A stretch of 64,000 bases of DNA, from the NCBI RefSeq assembly GCF_016522505.1, contig NZ_JAEHOH010000020.1, forward strand, positions 32,288 through 96,287, written 5' to 3'. The DNA is from Leucobacter chromiisoli (GTDB lineage: Bacteria; Actinomycetota; Actinomycetes; Actinomycetales; Microbacteriaceae). This document shows positions 31,365 to 44,046 of the stretch, in pieces. How positions within the stretch are numbered: position 1 is the stretch's first letter; each line of letters begins with the position of its first letter. The notes under the pieces were generated by a model. The model was given only the letters and a program-made list of their open reading frames with translations. It searched no databases and was not told the origin of the DNA. Both the position numbers and the translations under genes were made by a program.

Positions 31365-32867
31365 GCGCTGCAGCACGAGCTCGCGCACGCGGGCCGCGTC
31401 GGCCTGCCCGCGCATCGCCTTCATGACGGCGCCGATGATGGCGCCCGCGGCCTGCACCTTGCCGTCGCGGATCTTGGCCAGCACGTCGGGCTGCTGGGCG
31501 AGCGCCGCGTCGACCGCCTCGATGAGCGCGCCGTCGTCCGACACGATCGCAAGCCCGCGGGCCGCCACGATCTCCTGCGCCGTGCCCTCGCCGTCGATAA
31601 TGCCCTGGATCACCTGGCGCGCCAGCTTGTCGTTGAGGGTCCCCTCGTCGACGAGCGCGACGACCGAGGCCAGCTGGGCGGGCGTGATGAGGTCGGACGA
31701 CACCGCGGAGCGCTCGTTCGCGATGCGTGCGATCTCGCCCGTCCACCACTTGCGCGCGGTCTGCGACGGCACGCCGGCGGCCACCGTCTCCTCCACCGCG
31801 CCGAGCAGGCCCGAGTTCACGACGTCCTGGAACTCCAGGGCGGTGAAGCCCCAGTCGGCGCGGAGGCGGCGGCGGCGCAGCGTCGGGTGCTCGGGCAGCT
31901 CGGCCCGGAGCTCCTCCACCAGCTCGCGCGAGGGCGTGAGGGGGGCGAGGTCGGGCTCGGGGAAGTAGCGGTAGTCGTCGGCGTCCGACTTCGGCCGCCC
32001 GGGCGAGGTCTCCCCCGTGTCCTCGTGCCAGTGACGGGTCTCCTGGACGATCGAGCCGCCGCCCTCGAGGATCGCGGCCTGCCGCTGGATCTCGTGGCGC
32101 ACGGCCCGCTCGACGGACCGCAGCGAGTTCACGTTCTTCGTCTCCGTGCGGGTGCCGAGCGGCTGGGCCGGCCCGCCCGCTGGCACGCGGCGACGCAGCG
32201 ACACGTTCGCGTCGCAGCGGATGTTGCCGCGCTCCATGCGGGCGTCGGAGATGCCGAGCGCCACGACGATGTCGCGGATCGTCGAGACGTAGGCGGCCGC
32301 GATCTCGGGGGTGTCGCCCTCCCCGCCGAAGATCGGGCGCGTCACGATCTCGACGAGGGGGACGCCGGCGCGGTTGTAGTCGACGAGCGAGTACTCCGCC
32401 CCCTGGATGCGCCCCGTCGAGCCGCCGACGTGATTCAGCTTGCCCGCGTCCTCCTCCATGTGCGCCCGCTCGATCGGCACGTGCACCACTCGTCCGGAGG
32501 CGAGCTCGATCTCGACGGAGCCGTCGTGGGCGATCGGGTCGTCGTACTGCGAGATCTGGTAATTCTTGCCCATGTCGGGGTAGAAGTAGTTCTTGCGGGC
32601 GAAGCCGGAGCGCTCCGCGATCTCGCAGCCGAGGGCGAGGCCCAGGCTGATGGAGTAGCGCACGGCCTGCTCGTTCAGCACGGGCAGCGAGCCGGGCAGG
32701 CCGAGGCAGACGGGGGCGAGATTCGTGTTGGGGTCGGATCCGAACACGTTGGGAGCGGTCGAGAACATCTTCGTCCGGGTGTTGAGCTCGACGTGCACCT
32801 CGAGCCCGATGACCGGTTCGAAGAGCTCGAGGGCCGCGTCGAAGTCCATGAGTGTCGTCTGGGCCAT
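31353..32867 (-). CDS. gatB: Asp-tRNA(Asn)/Glu-tRNA(Gln) amidotransferase subunit B
   Basis: 504-residue kinase/tRNA-binding subunit of GatCAB, which makes Gln-tRNA and/or Asn-tRNA by transamidation. Conserved blocks: [87 protein letters not shown] and [14 protein letters not shown]. The helical tail with the YqeY-like domain ([22 protein letters not shown]) is complete. Start ATG at 32867 overlaps the gatA stop. Third gene of gatC-gatA-gatB. Confidence 0.97.
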   Translation of the reverse strand: MAQTTLMDFDAALELFEPVIGLEVHVELNTRTKMFSTAPNVFGSDPNTNLAPVCLGLPGSLPVLNEQAVRYSISLGLALGCEIAERSGFARKNYFYPDMGKNYQISQYDDPIAHDGSVEIELASGRVVHVPIERAHMEEDAGKLNHVGGSTGRIQGAEYSLVDYNRAGVPLVEIVTRPIFGGEGDTPEIAAAYVSTIRDIVVALGISDARMERGNIRCDANVSLRRRVPAGGPAQPLGTRTETKNVNSLRSVERAVRHEIQRQAAILEGGGSIVQETRHWHEDTGETSPGRPKSDADDYRYFPEPDLAPLTPSRELVEELRAELPEHPTLRRRRLRADWGFTALEFQDVVNSGLLGAVEETVAAGVPSQTARKWWTGEIARIANERSAVSSDLITPAQLASVVALVDEGTLNDKLARQVIQGIIDGEGTAQEIVAARGLAIVSDDGALIEAVDAALAQQPDVLAKIRDGKVQAAGAIIGAVMKAMRGQADAARVRELVLQRAAG

Positions 32868-34420
32868 CAGCGGGCCGCCTTTCCGTTCGAGGCACCGTCG
32901 AGGGGCTGCGATCCGACGAGCGCCGGGGCCTGGGCCCAGAACGGGCCGCCGTCGCGGTCCCGGATCAGCTGCTCGATCGCCGAGCCCGCGCGGTACAGCC
33001 GGGCATCCTCGAACGCCGGGGCCATGAGCTGCAGACCGACGGGCAGCCCGTCCTCCGCGGCGGTGCCGATCGGCAGGCTGAGGCCCGGGATCCCGGCCAG
33101 GTTCGCGGGGATCGTGGTCGCGTCGTTCAGGTAGTCCTGCATCGGATCCCCCGCGTGCTCGCCGAGTCTCCAAGCGGTCGTCGGCGCGGTCGGCGAGGCG
33201 ATCACGTCGACCCGTTCGAAGGCCGAGGAGAAGTCGCGCTGGATCAGGGTGCGCACCTTCTGGGCGCTGCCGTAGTAGGCGTCGTAGTAGCCGGCCGACA
33301 GCGCGTAGGTGCCGAGGATGATACGGCGCTTCACCTCGGGGCCGAAGCCCGCGGCGCGGGTGGCGCTCATCACGCTCTCGACGGTGCCTCCGCCCGCGGG
33401 CTCGACGCGCAGGCCGAAGCGGACGGAATCGTACTTCGCGAGGTTACTCGAGGCCTCGGCCGGCAGGATCAGGTAGTAGGCCGCGACCGCGTACTCGAAG
33501 TGGGGGGCGTCGATCTCGACGATCTCCGCGCCCTGCGCGGAGAGGAGCGCGAGCGCCTCCTCGAAACGCGTCCGCACCCCGGCCTGCACGCCGGAGGCCT
33601 GGAGCTGCTTGACGACCCCGACGCGCAGCCCCCTGAGTGAGGCGGGATCGGCGCCCCCGCGAGCGGCCTCGGCCATCGAGGGCCAGGCGAAGTCGAGCGA
33701 GGTGGAGTCGTGCACGTCGTGACCCGCGATCACGTCGTGCAGCAGGGCCGTGTCGAGCACGGTGCGGGCGCACGGGCCGATCTGGTCGAGCGAGGAGGCG
33801 AGGGCGATCGCCCCGTACCGGCTCACGCCGCCGTAGGTGGGCTTCACCCCGACCGAGCCGGTGACGGCGGCGGGCTGCCGGATCGAGCCGCCGGTGTCGG
33901 ACCCGAGGGCGAGCGGCGCCTCGAAGGCGGTGACGGCCGCGGCCGAGCCGCCGCCGGAGCCTCCGGGGATGCGGTCGAGCGACCACGGGTTGCGCGTCGT
34001 CCGATAGGCGGAGTTCTCGGTGGAGGATCCCATTGCGAACTCGTCCATGTTGGTCTTGCCGATGGAGACCAGGCCGGCGGCGCGCGACCTGGCGACCGCC
34101 GTCGCGTCGAAGGGCGACATGTAGCCCTCGAGGATCCGGGAGCCCGACGTCGACGGCATGTCGGTCGTCACGAGCACGTCCTTCACCGCGAGCGGGACGC
34201 CCGCGAGCTCGCCGAGCTGCTCGCCCGCGGCGCGGCGCGCGTCGATGCCGCGGGCGGCGGCCAGGGAGGCCTCCGCGTCCGTGGCGAGGAAGGCGCCCAC
34301 CTGCTCGTCGACCTCGGCGATGCGGTCGAGGTGCGCGCGCGTCGCCTCCTCGGAGGAGATCCCGCCCGAGGCGAGTTCCGCCGCGAGCTCCGCGGCCGTC
34401 AGCTGAATCAGTTCGCTCAT
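32867..34420 (-). CDS. gatA: Asp-tRNA(Asn)/Glu-tRNA(Gln) amidotransferase subunit A
   Basis: 517-residue amidase-signature subunit that releases ammonia from glutamine. Catalytic elements: Lys in [11 protein letters not shown], cis-Ser and nucleophile Ser in [34 protein letters not shown]. GatA-specific text follows ([26 protein letters not shown]). Start ATG at 34420 ([16 protein letters not shown]) is the usual GatA start and has GAGGGG upstream; GTG at 34438, overlapping the gatC stop, is possible. It is clearly separate in sequence from the catabolic amidases at 14359 and 57618. Confidence 0.96.
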   Translation of the reverse strand: MSELIQLTAAELAAELASGGISSEEATRAHLDRIAEVDEQVGAFLATDAEASLAAARGIDARRAAGEQLGELAGVPLAVKDVLVTTDMPSTSGSRILEGYMSPFDATAVARSRAAGLVSIGKTNMDEFAMGSSTENSAYRTTRNPWSLDRIPGGSGGGSAAAVTAFEAPLALGSDTGGSIRQPAAVTGSVGVKPTYGGVSRYGAIALASSLDQIGPCARTVLDTALLHDVIAGHDVHDSTSLDFAWPSMAEAARGGADPASLRGLRVGVVKQLQASGVQAGVRTRFEEALALLSAQGAEIVEIDAPHFEYAVAAYYLILPAEASSNLAKYDSVRFGLRVEPAGGGTVESVMSATRAAGFGPEVKRRIILGTYALSAGYYDAYYGSAQKVRTLIQRDFSSAFERVDVIASPTAPTTAWRLGEHAGDPMQDYLNDATTIPANLAGIPGLSLPIGTAAEDGLPVGLQLMAPAFEDARLYRAGSAIEQLIRDRDGGPFWAQAPALVGSQPLDGASNGKAAR

Positions 34421-34434
34421 GTCGTCGGAGCCCC

Positions 34435-34770
34435 TCACTGCTCTTCGCCGAGGATCGAGGACACCCGGAACATGCCGTCCGCGGCATCTGGCGCATTCGA
34501 AAGCGCCTGCTCGCGGGTGAGCACGTCGGCGACCTCGTCGGGCCTGGTGACGTTGTTCAACGGGATGGGGTGGCTGGTGGCCGGCACGTCGTCCGACGCC
34601 ACCTCGCTCACCTTGGCGATGTTGGCGAGGATCGAGTCGAGCTCGGAGGTGAGCGACGCGGTCTCGGCATCGGTGAGGGCGATCCGGGCGAGACCCGCCA
34701 GGTGCTGCACGGTCTCCGCCGTGATCTCGCCCCTCGCCCCGCTGCTGTGTGCCGCACTGGTTTCAGACAT
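34435..34770 (-). CDS. gatC: Asp-tRNA(Asn)/Glu-tRNA(Gln) amidotransferase subunit C
   Basis: 111-residue small subunit that wraps around GatA and stabilises the complex. Typical text: [58 protein letters not shown] and a [12 protein letters not shown]-terminus. The N-terminal 15 residues are a variable extension. First gene of the gatCAB operon, transcribed leftward, 58 nt after tag. Confidence 0.95.
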   Translation of the reverse strand: MSETSAAHSSGARGEITAETVQHLAGLARIALTDAETASLTSELDSILANIAKVSEVASDDVPATSHPIPLNNVTRPDEVADVLTREQALSNAPDAADGMFRVSSILGEEQ

Positions 34771-34828
34771 GCTGCTCCATCGGAGTGGTGGGATTCTACG
34801 AACCCGTCCATCCTACCGGCGTCGCCCG

Positions 34829-35464
34829 TCACTCCCGTCGCGAGCCGTCCTCGTTCCAGAGCCCCGAGCAGCCCCGGCGGTGGCTCCCGACGAGGTGGGC
34901 GTCGACGATGCCGATCGCCGTCATCAGCGCGTAGACCGTGGTCGGGCCGACGAAGGCGAAGCCGCGGCGCTTCAGGTCCTTCGCGAGGGCGACGGACTCC
35001 GCCGAGGTGCTCGGCACCTCCTCATCGCGGAGCGGAGCGGGAGAGCGCTCCGGCATGTAGGACCAGACCAGGCCGCTCAGGCCGATGCCCTCCTCGCGCA
35101 GCCGCAGCGTCGCGCGGGCGTTGGCGATCGTGGCGTCGATCTTGCGGCGGTTGCGGATGATGCCCGCGTCGGAGAGCAGTCGCCGGACATCGGGCTCGCC
35201 GTAGGCGGCCACCGCCTCGGGGTCGAAGCCGTCGAAGGCCGCCCGGAAGGACTCGCGCTTGCGGAGCACGGTGAGCCAGGAGAGGCCCGCCTGGAACGCC
35301 TCGAGGCTCAGCCGCTCGAAGACCCCCGCCTCGGCGCGCACGGGCACGCCCCACTCGGTGTCGTAGTACTCGGTGAGCAGCGGGTCGGACGTGGCCCAGG
35401 CGGCGCGCACCGGCGCCTCCCCGGCCACGCGCCCGCGGGTCTCCGTCTTCGCCTGCTGGAACAT
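34829..35464 (-). CDS. tag: DNA-3-methyladenine glycosylase I
   Basis: 211-residue base-excision enzyme removing 3-methyladenine from alkylated DNA. Tag-family pattern: DPLLTEYYDTEWGVPV, ERLSLEAFQAGLSWLTVLRKRESFRAAFDGFDPEAVA, AGIIRNRRKIDATIANARA and KRRGFAFVGPTTVYALMTAIGIVDAHLVGSHRR. Conserved Trp/Glu/Tyr of the pocket and late His are visible. The N-terminal zinc-type Cys is not at position 4 as in E. coli, so zinc binding may differ. Start ATG at 35464. It lies between ligA and gatC on the same strand. Confidence 0.93.
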   Translation of the reverse strand: MFQQAKTETRGRVAGEAPVRAAWATSDPLLTEYYDTEWGVPVRAEAGVFERLSLEAFQAGLSWLTVLRKRESFRAAFDGFDPEAVAAYGEPDVRRLLSDAGIIRNRRKIDATIANARATLRLREEGIGLSGLVWSYMPERSPAPLRDEEVPSTSAESVALAKDLKRRGFAFVGPTTVYALMTAIGIVDAHLVGSHRRGCSGLWNEDGSRRE

Positions 35465-35594
35465 GAGCGGCCTCCCTCTCTCGTGCCCCCTCGCCCGTCT
35501 GCAACGCCTTCGTTTCTCGTACCCCCGCCCGATGCGGGCCGGTGCGTTTCAGACTAGCGACGCCGCGCGCGCCGAGGAGCGGTTGCGCGGCATC

Positions 35595-35603
35595 TGTGGA
35601 TAA
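35595..35603 (-). promoter_or_regulatory. Isolated perfect DnaA box
   Basis: TGTGGATAA on the plus strand, i.e. TTATCCACA on the minus strand, in the ligA-tag intergenic gap. It is a single site without the neighbours expected of an origin; it could titrate DnaA or regulate tag. Confidence 0.45.
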
Positions 35604-35661
35604 CTTCCCGGGAGACGCCCTTGGGGACGGCGGCCCGGCGCACCGTGCAGGCCGGGACCGC

Positions 35662-39287
<3,626 letters not shown>

Positions 39288-39350
39288 CCGACCAGTGTAC
39301 GGGCCGCCTCGCCGCGAGACGTGCAGGGAGCGGCTCCGGGGCGCCCGCCA

Positions 39351-39416
39351 GAGGAAGATCCGCCGTCAGCGGAACCGAAACCGCGTTCGGCGCACCGCTG
39401 CAGGCAGATCTTCCTC
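39351..39416. repeat. Palindromic intergenic repeat, copy 1
   Basis: 22-nt arms (39351-39372, 39395-39416), 19 of 22 pairing, around a 22-nt centre. Right arm read in reverse gives GAAGATCTGCCTGCAGCGG. The same core RGAGATCTG-N4-CAGCGG (allowing A/G) forms both arms of the element at 59809-59878. It sits between the cysteine desulfurase stop and the mnmA promoter. Possibly a REP/MITE-like family. Confidence 0.65.
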
Positions 39417-39436
39417 CGCAGGCAGGCTCGGGGCGG

Positions 39437-40660
39437 TCAGCTGAGCCCGGCGGCGCGGGCGCGGGCCACGGCGTCGGGCAGCGCGGCGAGCAGCGCGTCG
39501 ACCTCCGCGTCGGTCGTGCCGGCCCCCACCGTGAGGCGCAGCGCTCCGGCCGCCTCCTCCTCGGGGATGCCCATCGAGCGCAGCACGTGCGAGGTGCGGA
39601 CCACGCCGGCCCCGCACGCCGAGCCGACCGAGGCGGAGATGCCGGCCGCGTCGAGCAGGAAGACGAGCGAGTCGCCCTGGCAGCCGGGGAATGTGAAGTG
39701 GGCGTTCGCCGGGATGCGCCGAGGCTGCTCGCGATCCTCGTCCCCCGCGGGGTCGCTGCCGCGCAGCACCGCGTCGGGCACGGCCGCCCGCACCCCGGCG
39801 ACGATGCGGTCGCGCAGTCGGCGCAGGTGGGCGACGCGAGCCGGATCCGGGGTCGCGCGCCCCGAGGTGACGAGCGCGAGCGCCCGCGCGAAGGCCACCG
39901 CGGCGGCCGCGTTCTGGGTGCCCGAGCGGGATCGCTGCTGCGAGCCGCCGTGCAGGATCGACATGGCCTCGGTGCGCCGGCCCAGCATCAGCGCGCCGAT
40001 GCCGACGGGGCCGCCGATCTTGTGCGCCGAGACGCTGAGCGCCGCCGCCCCCGAGGCCGCGAAGTCGACCGGCACCTGCCCGAGCGCGGCGACCGCATCG
40101 ACGTGCACCGGCACCCCGCAGGCCGCGGCGACCGCGCACAGCTCGGCGACGGGCCACACGCTGCCGACCTCGTTGTTCGCCCACATGATCGACACCAGGG
40201 CGACCCGCTCGGCCCCCTCCTCGGCGAGGGCCGCGGCGAGCACCGCCGGCTGCAGCACCCCCTCGGCGTCGGTCGGCAGCCACCGCACCTCGGCGCCCTG
40301 CTCGCTCTCCAGCCACTCGGCTGCCTCGTTCGTCGCACTGTGCTGCCCCTCGGCGATGAGCAGCACCGGCCCGATGCCGGCCTTCCGACGCGACCAGAAG
40401 ATGCCCTTCAGGGCGGTGTTGATGGACTCGGTGCCGCCGCTGGTGAGGATCGTCTCGGCCGGATCCCCGCCGAGCGCCCGCGCGATCGTCTCGCGGGAGC
40501 GCTCCAGCGCCTCGCGCGCGATCTGCCCGTGCCCGTGCGTCGAGGACGGGTTGCCGATCGCGCGCAGCGCCTCGACGTAGTCGTGCAGCACCGGCTCGGG
40601 CATCGGGCAGGTCGCCGCGTGATCGAGGTAGGCGCGGGTGCGCGGCTCCTGGACGGTCAT
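39437..40660 (-). CDS. Cysteine desulfurase (NifS/IscS-like)
   Basis: 407-residue PLP enzyme of aminotransferase class V that takes sulfur from cysteine. Landmarks: RAYLDHAATCPMPEPVLHDY, GNPSSTHGHGQIAREALE, ILTSGGTESINTALKG, IMWANNEVGSVWPV, PLP-Lys in LSVSAHKIGGPVGIGAL and the active Cys in ASVGSACGAGVVRTSH. Its position before mnmA suggests it serves tRNA thiolation; it may also serve Fe-S assembly. Start is at 40660 (MTVQEP). It is one of the standard partners of mnmA in actinobacteria. Confidence 0.93.
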   Translation of the reverse strand: MTVQEPRTRAYLDHAATCPMPEPVLHDYVEALRAIGNPSSTHGHGQIAREALERSRETIARALGGDPAETILTSGGTESINTALKGIFWSRRKAGIGPVLLIAEGQHSATNEAAEWLESEQGAEVRWLPTDAEGVLQPAVLAAALAEEGAERVALVSIMWANNEVGSVWPVAELCAVAAACGVPVHVDAVAALGQVPVDFAASGAAALSVSAHKIGGPVGIGALMLGRRTEAMSILHGGSQQRSRSGTQNAAAAVAFARALALVTSGRATPDPARVAHLRRLRDRIVAGVRAAVPDAVLRGSDPAGDEDREQPRRIPANAHFTFPGCQGDSLVFLLDAAGISASVGSACGAGVVRTSHVLRSMGIPEEEAAGALRLTVGAGTTDAEVDALLAALPDAVARARAAGLS

Positions 40661-40757
40661 GACGCTGGCCCTCTCGCTCGGGCGGATCGGATGGGGCGGC
40701 GCGGTCCGCGGCCCCCGCAGCCGGGGCTCCCGCGGACCGGGCCGAGGATCCGGCGGA

Positions 40758-41732
40758 TCAGTAGAGCAGGTTGGCGAGCCTGCCCCGCGCGGCGATCACT
40801 CGGGGATCGGCGACGCCGACGACCTCGAAGAGCTCGAGCAGGCGCTCCCTGATGCGGGCCCGATCGGCGTCCTCGCGGTTCGCCTCGAAGAGCTCGAGCA
40901 GGCGCAGGAAGGCGTCCTCCACGTGCCCGCCGGAGACGTCGAGGTCGGCGACGCGCATCTGGGCGTCGACGTCGGAGGGGGCTGCGGCGGCTCCGGCCCG
41001 GATCTCCTCAGCGGAGAGGCCCTCCAGTCGGTGCAGCAGGCGCAGCTGCACGAGCGCCGCTCGGGCCTCGGCGTCGGCCGGGGCCTTGGCGAGCACCGCC
41101 TCGTACTCCGAGATCGCGGTCGCGTAGTCGCCGCGCTCCGCTGCCTCGACCGCGGCCAAGTGCGCCGGCGGGATCTCGGGCTCGGCGGGCGCCTCCGGCG
41201 CGCCGTCGAGGTCCGGCGCGCTCACGCGGCCGGCGACGCCCTGCTGCTCGGCGAGCTCGATCAGCCGGTCGAAGAACTCCCGCACCTGCGGCTCGGGCAG
41301 CGCACCCTGGAACAGCGGCACGGGTCGCCCGCCCACGATGGCCACGACGGTCGGGATCGACTGCGCCTGGAAGGCCTGGGCGAGCCCGGGGTTGGCGTCG
41401 ACGTCGACCTTCGCGAGGACCACCCGACCCCCGGACTCCCTCGTCACCCGCTCGAGGATCGGGCCGAGCGTCTTGCACGGCTGGCACCACTCGGCCCACA
41501 GGTCGACGACGATCGGCACCACGGTCGAGAGCTGGGCGACCTGCTCGAAGGTCTGGTCCGTGACGTCGAGCACGACCGAGGGGACGTCGACGACCTGGCC
41601 GCCCCCGCCCGGTGCGCCGCCCTGCGGGCCCCCGCCGCCCGCAGCCTCGCCGCGAGGGCTCTGCGCGCGCGCCGCGAGGTGGCTGAGGTCCATGCCCCCG
41701 CCGGGGATTCGTTCTGGTATCTGCTGGGTCAT
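40758..41732 (-). CDS. Thioredoxin-TPR chaperone-like protein (YbbN/CnoX type)
   Basis: 324 residues. A Gly/Pro-rich N-terminus is followed by a thioredoxin domain (about 50-155) with the active site VDLWAEWCQPCKTLGP, so two redox cysteines are present as in true thioredoxins (some YbbN proteins lack one). The C-terminal half is TPR-like (HLAAVEAAERGDYATAISEYEAVLAKAPADAEARAALV, DLDVSGGHVEDAFLRLLELF). Members act as redox-linked holdases, cytosolic. It is in the same direction as the following membrane-protein gene; its start is 3 nt from that gene's stop. Confidence 0.9.
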   Translation of the reverse strand: MTQQIPERIPGGGMDLSHLAARAQSPRGEAAGGGGPQGGAPGGGGQVVDVPSVVLDVTDQTFEQVAQLSTVVPIVVDLWAEWCQPCKTLGPILERVTRESGGRVVLAKVDVDANPGLAQAFQAQSIPTVVAIVGGRPVPLFQGALPEPQVREFFDRLIELAEQQGVAGRVSAPDLDGAPEAPAEPEIPPAHLAAVEAAERGDYATAISEYEAVLAKAPADAEARAALVQLRLLHRLEGLSAEEIRAGAAAAPSDVDAQMRVADLDVSGGHVEDAFLRLLELFEANREDADRARIRERLLELFEVVGVADPRVIAARGRLANLLY

Positions 41733-41735
41733 GTC

Positions 41736-43745
41736 TCAGTCACTCGCTCCCACAAGTTCGGTCGTTGAGCCGAGCACCTGGATCGGCGCTCCGCTGCTCT
41801 TGCTCGGCACGAAGAACAGCATCTGGTGCGCGACCTCGCGCACCAGCCGGTCGTGCTGGCCCGTGAGGCCGGAGAGCGCCGTCACGCTCCCCACCGCGGT
41901 CGGCTTCGCCTTGCCGTCGCCCGGGGCCTCCACGCGGTTCTCGATCACGGTGGTCGCCACGAGCGCGCCTCCCACGCCGGTCGACAGGCTCACGGTCGGC
42001 TCCTCGCCCTGCGCGGCCGTCGCGGAGTAGGACATGTTGAAGCCGTCGGCCGCGGCCCGCTCCTTCGCCTCCGCGACCCAGCCGGCGCCGCTCCGCTCGA
42101 TGAGCGGATCGCCCTCGATGTCGAACAGCTCGGCCTCCGCCGCGCCGGCGCCCTGCTGCAGCACCGCAGCGTAGGCGGTGCCCACCTCGCCCGGCGGTAC
42201 GGTGAGGCTCTGCAGGTCGTCGGACAGGAGGGCGGTGCCCTCCTCCGCCGGCGCCGCCTCCGGCATCGAGATGCCGCCGCGCAGCGAGATCACCCGGGAC
42301 ACCAGGTAGTTCTCGTGGGGCGTCGCCTGCGTCAGCACGAGGGCCAGGGACGGCGAGGTCGGCTCCTCCTCGGAGCTCTGAGCGCCCTCGCCGCTCTGGT
42401 CGTCCTGCTCCTCCGCCGGCTCCTCGCCCTCCGCGGGCGCGCTCTCGGTCTGCGGCTCGACCTCCGTGGAGGTGTCGTCCTCCCCGGTGCCGCTGTCCTC
42501 CTCGCCCGCCGAGGCGACGGTCACGAACAGCGTCCGCGGCCAATCCTCGGTGCTCTGCACGAGCTCGTAGTCGAGCGTCTCCTCCGTGATGCGCGGGGGG
42601 ATCACGGTGTACTCGGGAACGGCCTTCCGGATGGTGTAGTTGGCGCGCCGCTGCGCGAGGGCGTCGCCCGTGAACCGCGCCTCCAGCGCCTCAGCGTCGA
42701 GATCGTCGTCGCCCGCCGCTGCGACCTCCGCGACGCGCTGCACGATGCGATCCACCTGAGCGTCGTTCACCGGCACGGGAGCGGCGTTGCTGACCTGCTC
42801 CGGCGGGACGTCCTCCTCCGTCTCGGCCGGGGAGAAGTCGGGCCAGTAGCCGGCCGAGCAGCCGCTCAGGCCCAGCGCGAGCGCGAGGCCGGCGGCGGGC
42901 AGGGCGCGGCGGAGCGCGCGGCGCTCGGTCTTCGCGGGGGTCGCCGGAGCACCGGCGTCGGCACCACCGGCCGACTTCGCGGCGGCCTCGCTGCGGCGCT
43001 TCGCCCGCCGGTCGCCGCCGAAGACGTTGCGGATCCCCTGCAGCGGACCTCGCCGGCCGCGCCGCGGCCCGAGCCCCCGGCGGTCGTGATCGATCGCGAG
43101 CAGGTACAGCACGCCCCCGACGACGGCGAACAGGCCGCCCGCGACCAGCAGCGGTCCGGCGAACGGGGTGCGGCGATCCTGCACCCAGGAGATCGACAGC
43201 TCCTGAGGCATCGGCTCGGCGCCGTCGCTCGCGATCAGCACGGCCTGGTCCTCGGCGAGCTCGACCGGAACGCGCACGTCCGTCTCCCCGTCGTCGGCGC
43301 TGCGCTCCTCGAGCCACATGTCGCTCCCCCGCGGGTCCACGGGCGCCGCGGCGCCCTCGTCGCCGGTATCCTCCGCCGCCTCGCCCTCGGCCCCGTCTCC
43401 GGTCTCCTCGCCGCCGGCCTCGGCCGGAGGAACCGCCTCGCCCACCAGCTGCCGCGACTGGCGGTCCGCCGACAGCTCGGCGTGGTCGTAGGGGGCGACC
43501 CACGCCTCGACGTCGCGGAGGGCGCCGGTCGCGACGAAGGCGTTCTCGCCGTCGACCACCACGTTGGCCTGCCCGGGAACCTGCTGGAACACCTCTCCGG
43601 GCACGACCGCGTACGCGGCGTCGGAGGCGGTGTCCGCCCGATAGACGATCTCGGCGGGTCCTGCGAGGAAGGTGCGCTGGCCGATACCCAGCAGCAGCAG
43701 CACGCCGGAGAGCACCAGCGCCGCGATCGCGAGCACATACCGCAC
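41736..43745 (-). CDS. Membrane protein with internal lipobox, unknown function
   Basis: 669 residues, family not recognised with confidence (it resembles large actinobacterial envelope proteins). Order: transmembrane helix at about 3-22; an acidic extracytoplasmic part (23-190); a second helix at about 194-217; a very basic stretch (220-282); then a third hydrophobic run with lipobox LSGC ending at Cys296. A roughly 370-residue C-terminal domain with a long Glu/Ser linker follows. It reads as a two-helix membrane protein fused in frame to a lipoprotein precursor; no internal ATG/GTG with a ribosome site was seen at the junction. Start GTG at 43745 has GAGGAG 6 nt upstream. Encoded just before the thioredoxin gene. 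Confidence 0.75.
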   Translation of the reverse strand: MRYVLAIAALVLSGVLLLLGIGQRTFLAGPAEIVYRADTASDAAYAVVPGEVFQQVPGQANVVVDGENAFVATGALRDVEAWVAPYDHAELSADRQSRQLVGEAVPPAEAGGEETGDGAEGEAAEDTGDEGAAAPVDPRGSDMWLEERSADDGETDVRVPVELAEDQAVLIASDGAEPMPQELSISWVQDRRTPFAGPLLVAGGLFAVVGGVLYLLAIDHDRRGLGPRRGRRGPLQGIRNVFGGDRRAKRRSEAAAKSAGGADAGAPATPAKTERRALRRALPAAGLALALGLSGCSAGYWPDFSPAETEEDVPPEQVSNAAPVPVNDAQVDRIVQRVAEVAAAGDDDLDAEALEARFTGDALAQRRANYTIRKAVPEYTVIPPRITEETLDYELVQSTEDWPRTLFVTVASAGEEDSGTGEDDTSTEVEPQTESAPAEGEEPAEEQDDQSGEGAQSSEEEPTSPSLALVLTQATPHENYLVSRVISLRGGISMPEAAPAEEGTALLSDDLQSLTVPPGEVGTAYAAVLQQGAGAAEAELFDIEGDPLIERSGAGWVAEAKERAAADGFNMSYSATAAQGEEPTVSLSTGVGGALVATTVIENRVEAPGDGKAKPTAVGSVTALSGLTGQHDRLVREVAHQMLFFVPSKSSGAPIQVLGSTTELVGASD

Positions 43746-44046
43746 TAGGGACTCCTCTTGTATCTCTGAGTTGCCCGCGCGACGTCTCTTCACGCGCCGC
43801 GCAGGAGCATTCTGCCACCAACGGTACCGGAGCTTCCCGTGCCTCAAGTGGACGCTTCCCGAGTCGCGGGAGCCGACCGTTCGATGCCAGGTTCCCCCAA
43901 GCGAGAATTGAACTATCATAGAGCGGCAGTGGCCGCGGGCGCCTCTCAGCCGTTTCCCGAGGGCTGTTCGCCCGCAGTTCCACCTCGCAGTGAGCGCGCC
44001 CGACGACCTCGAGCGCGTGGAAACGCCGTCGATCTCCGGAGGGTCC
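43746..44046. other. Divergent intergenic region, membrane protein / coiled-coil protein
   Basis: About 300 nt. Its main feature is an A/T-rich patch (43907-43921) in otherwise GC-rich DNA. The patch contains TATCAT-like and, on the other strand, GATAGT-like boxes, so both divergent promoters may lie there. If the coiled-coil protein starts at the alternative GTG 43990, the gap shrinks by 57 nt. No palindrome was noted. Confidence 0.4.
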
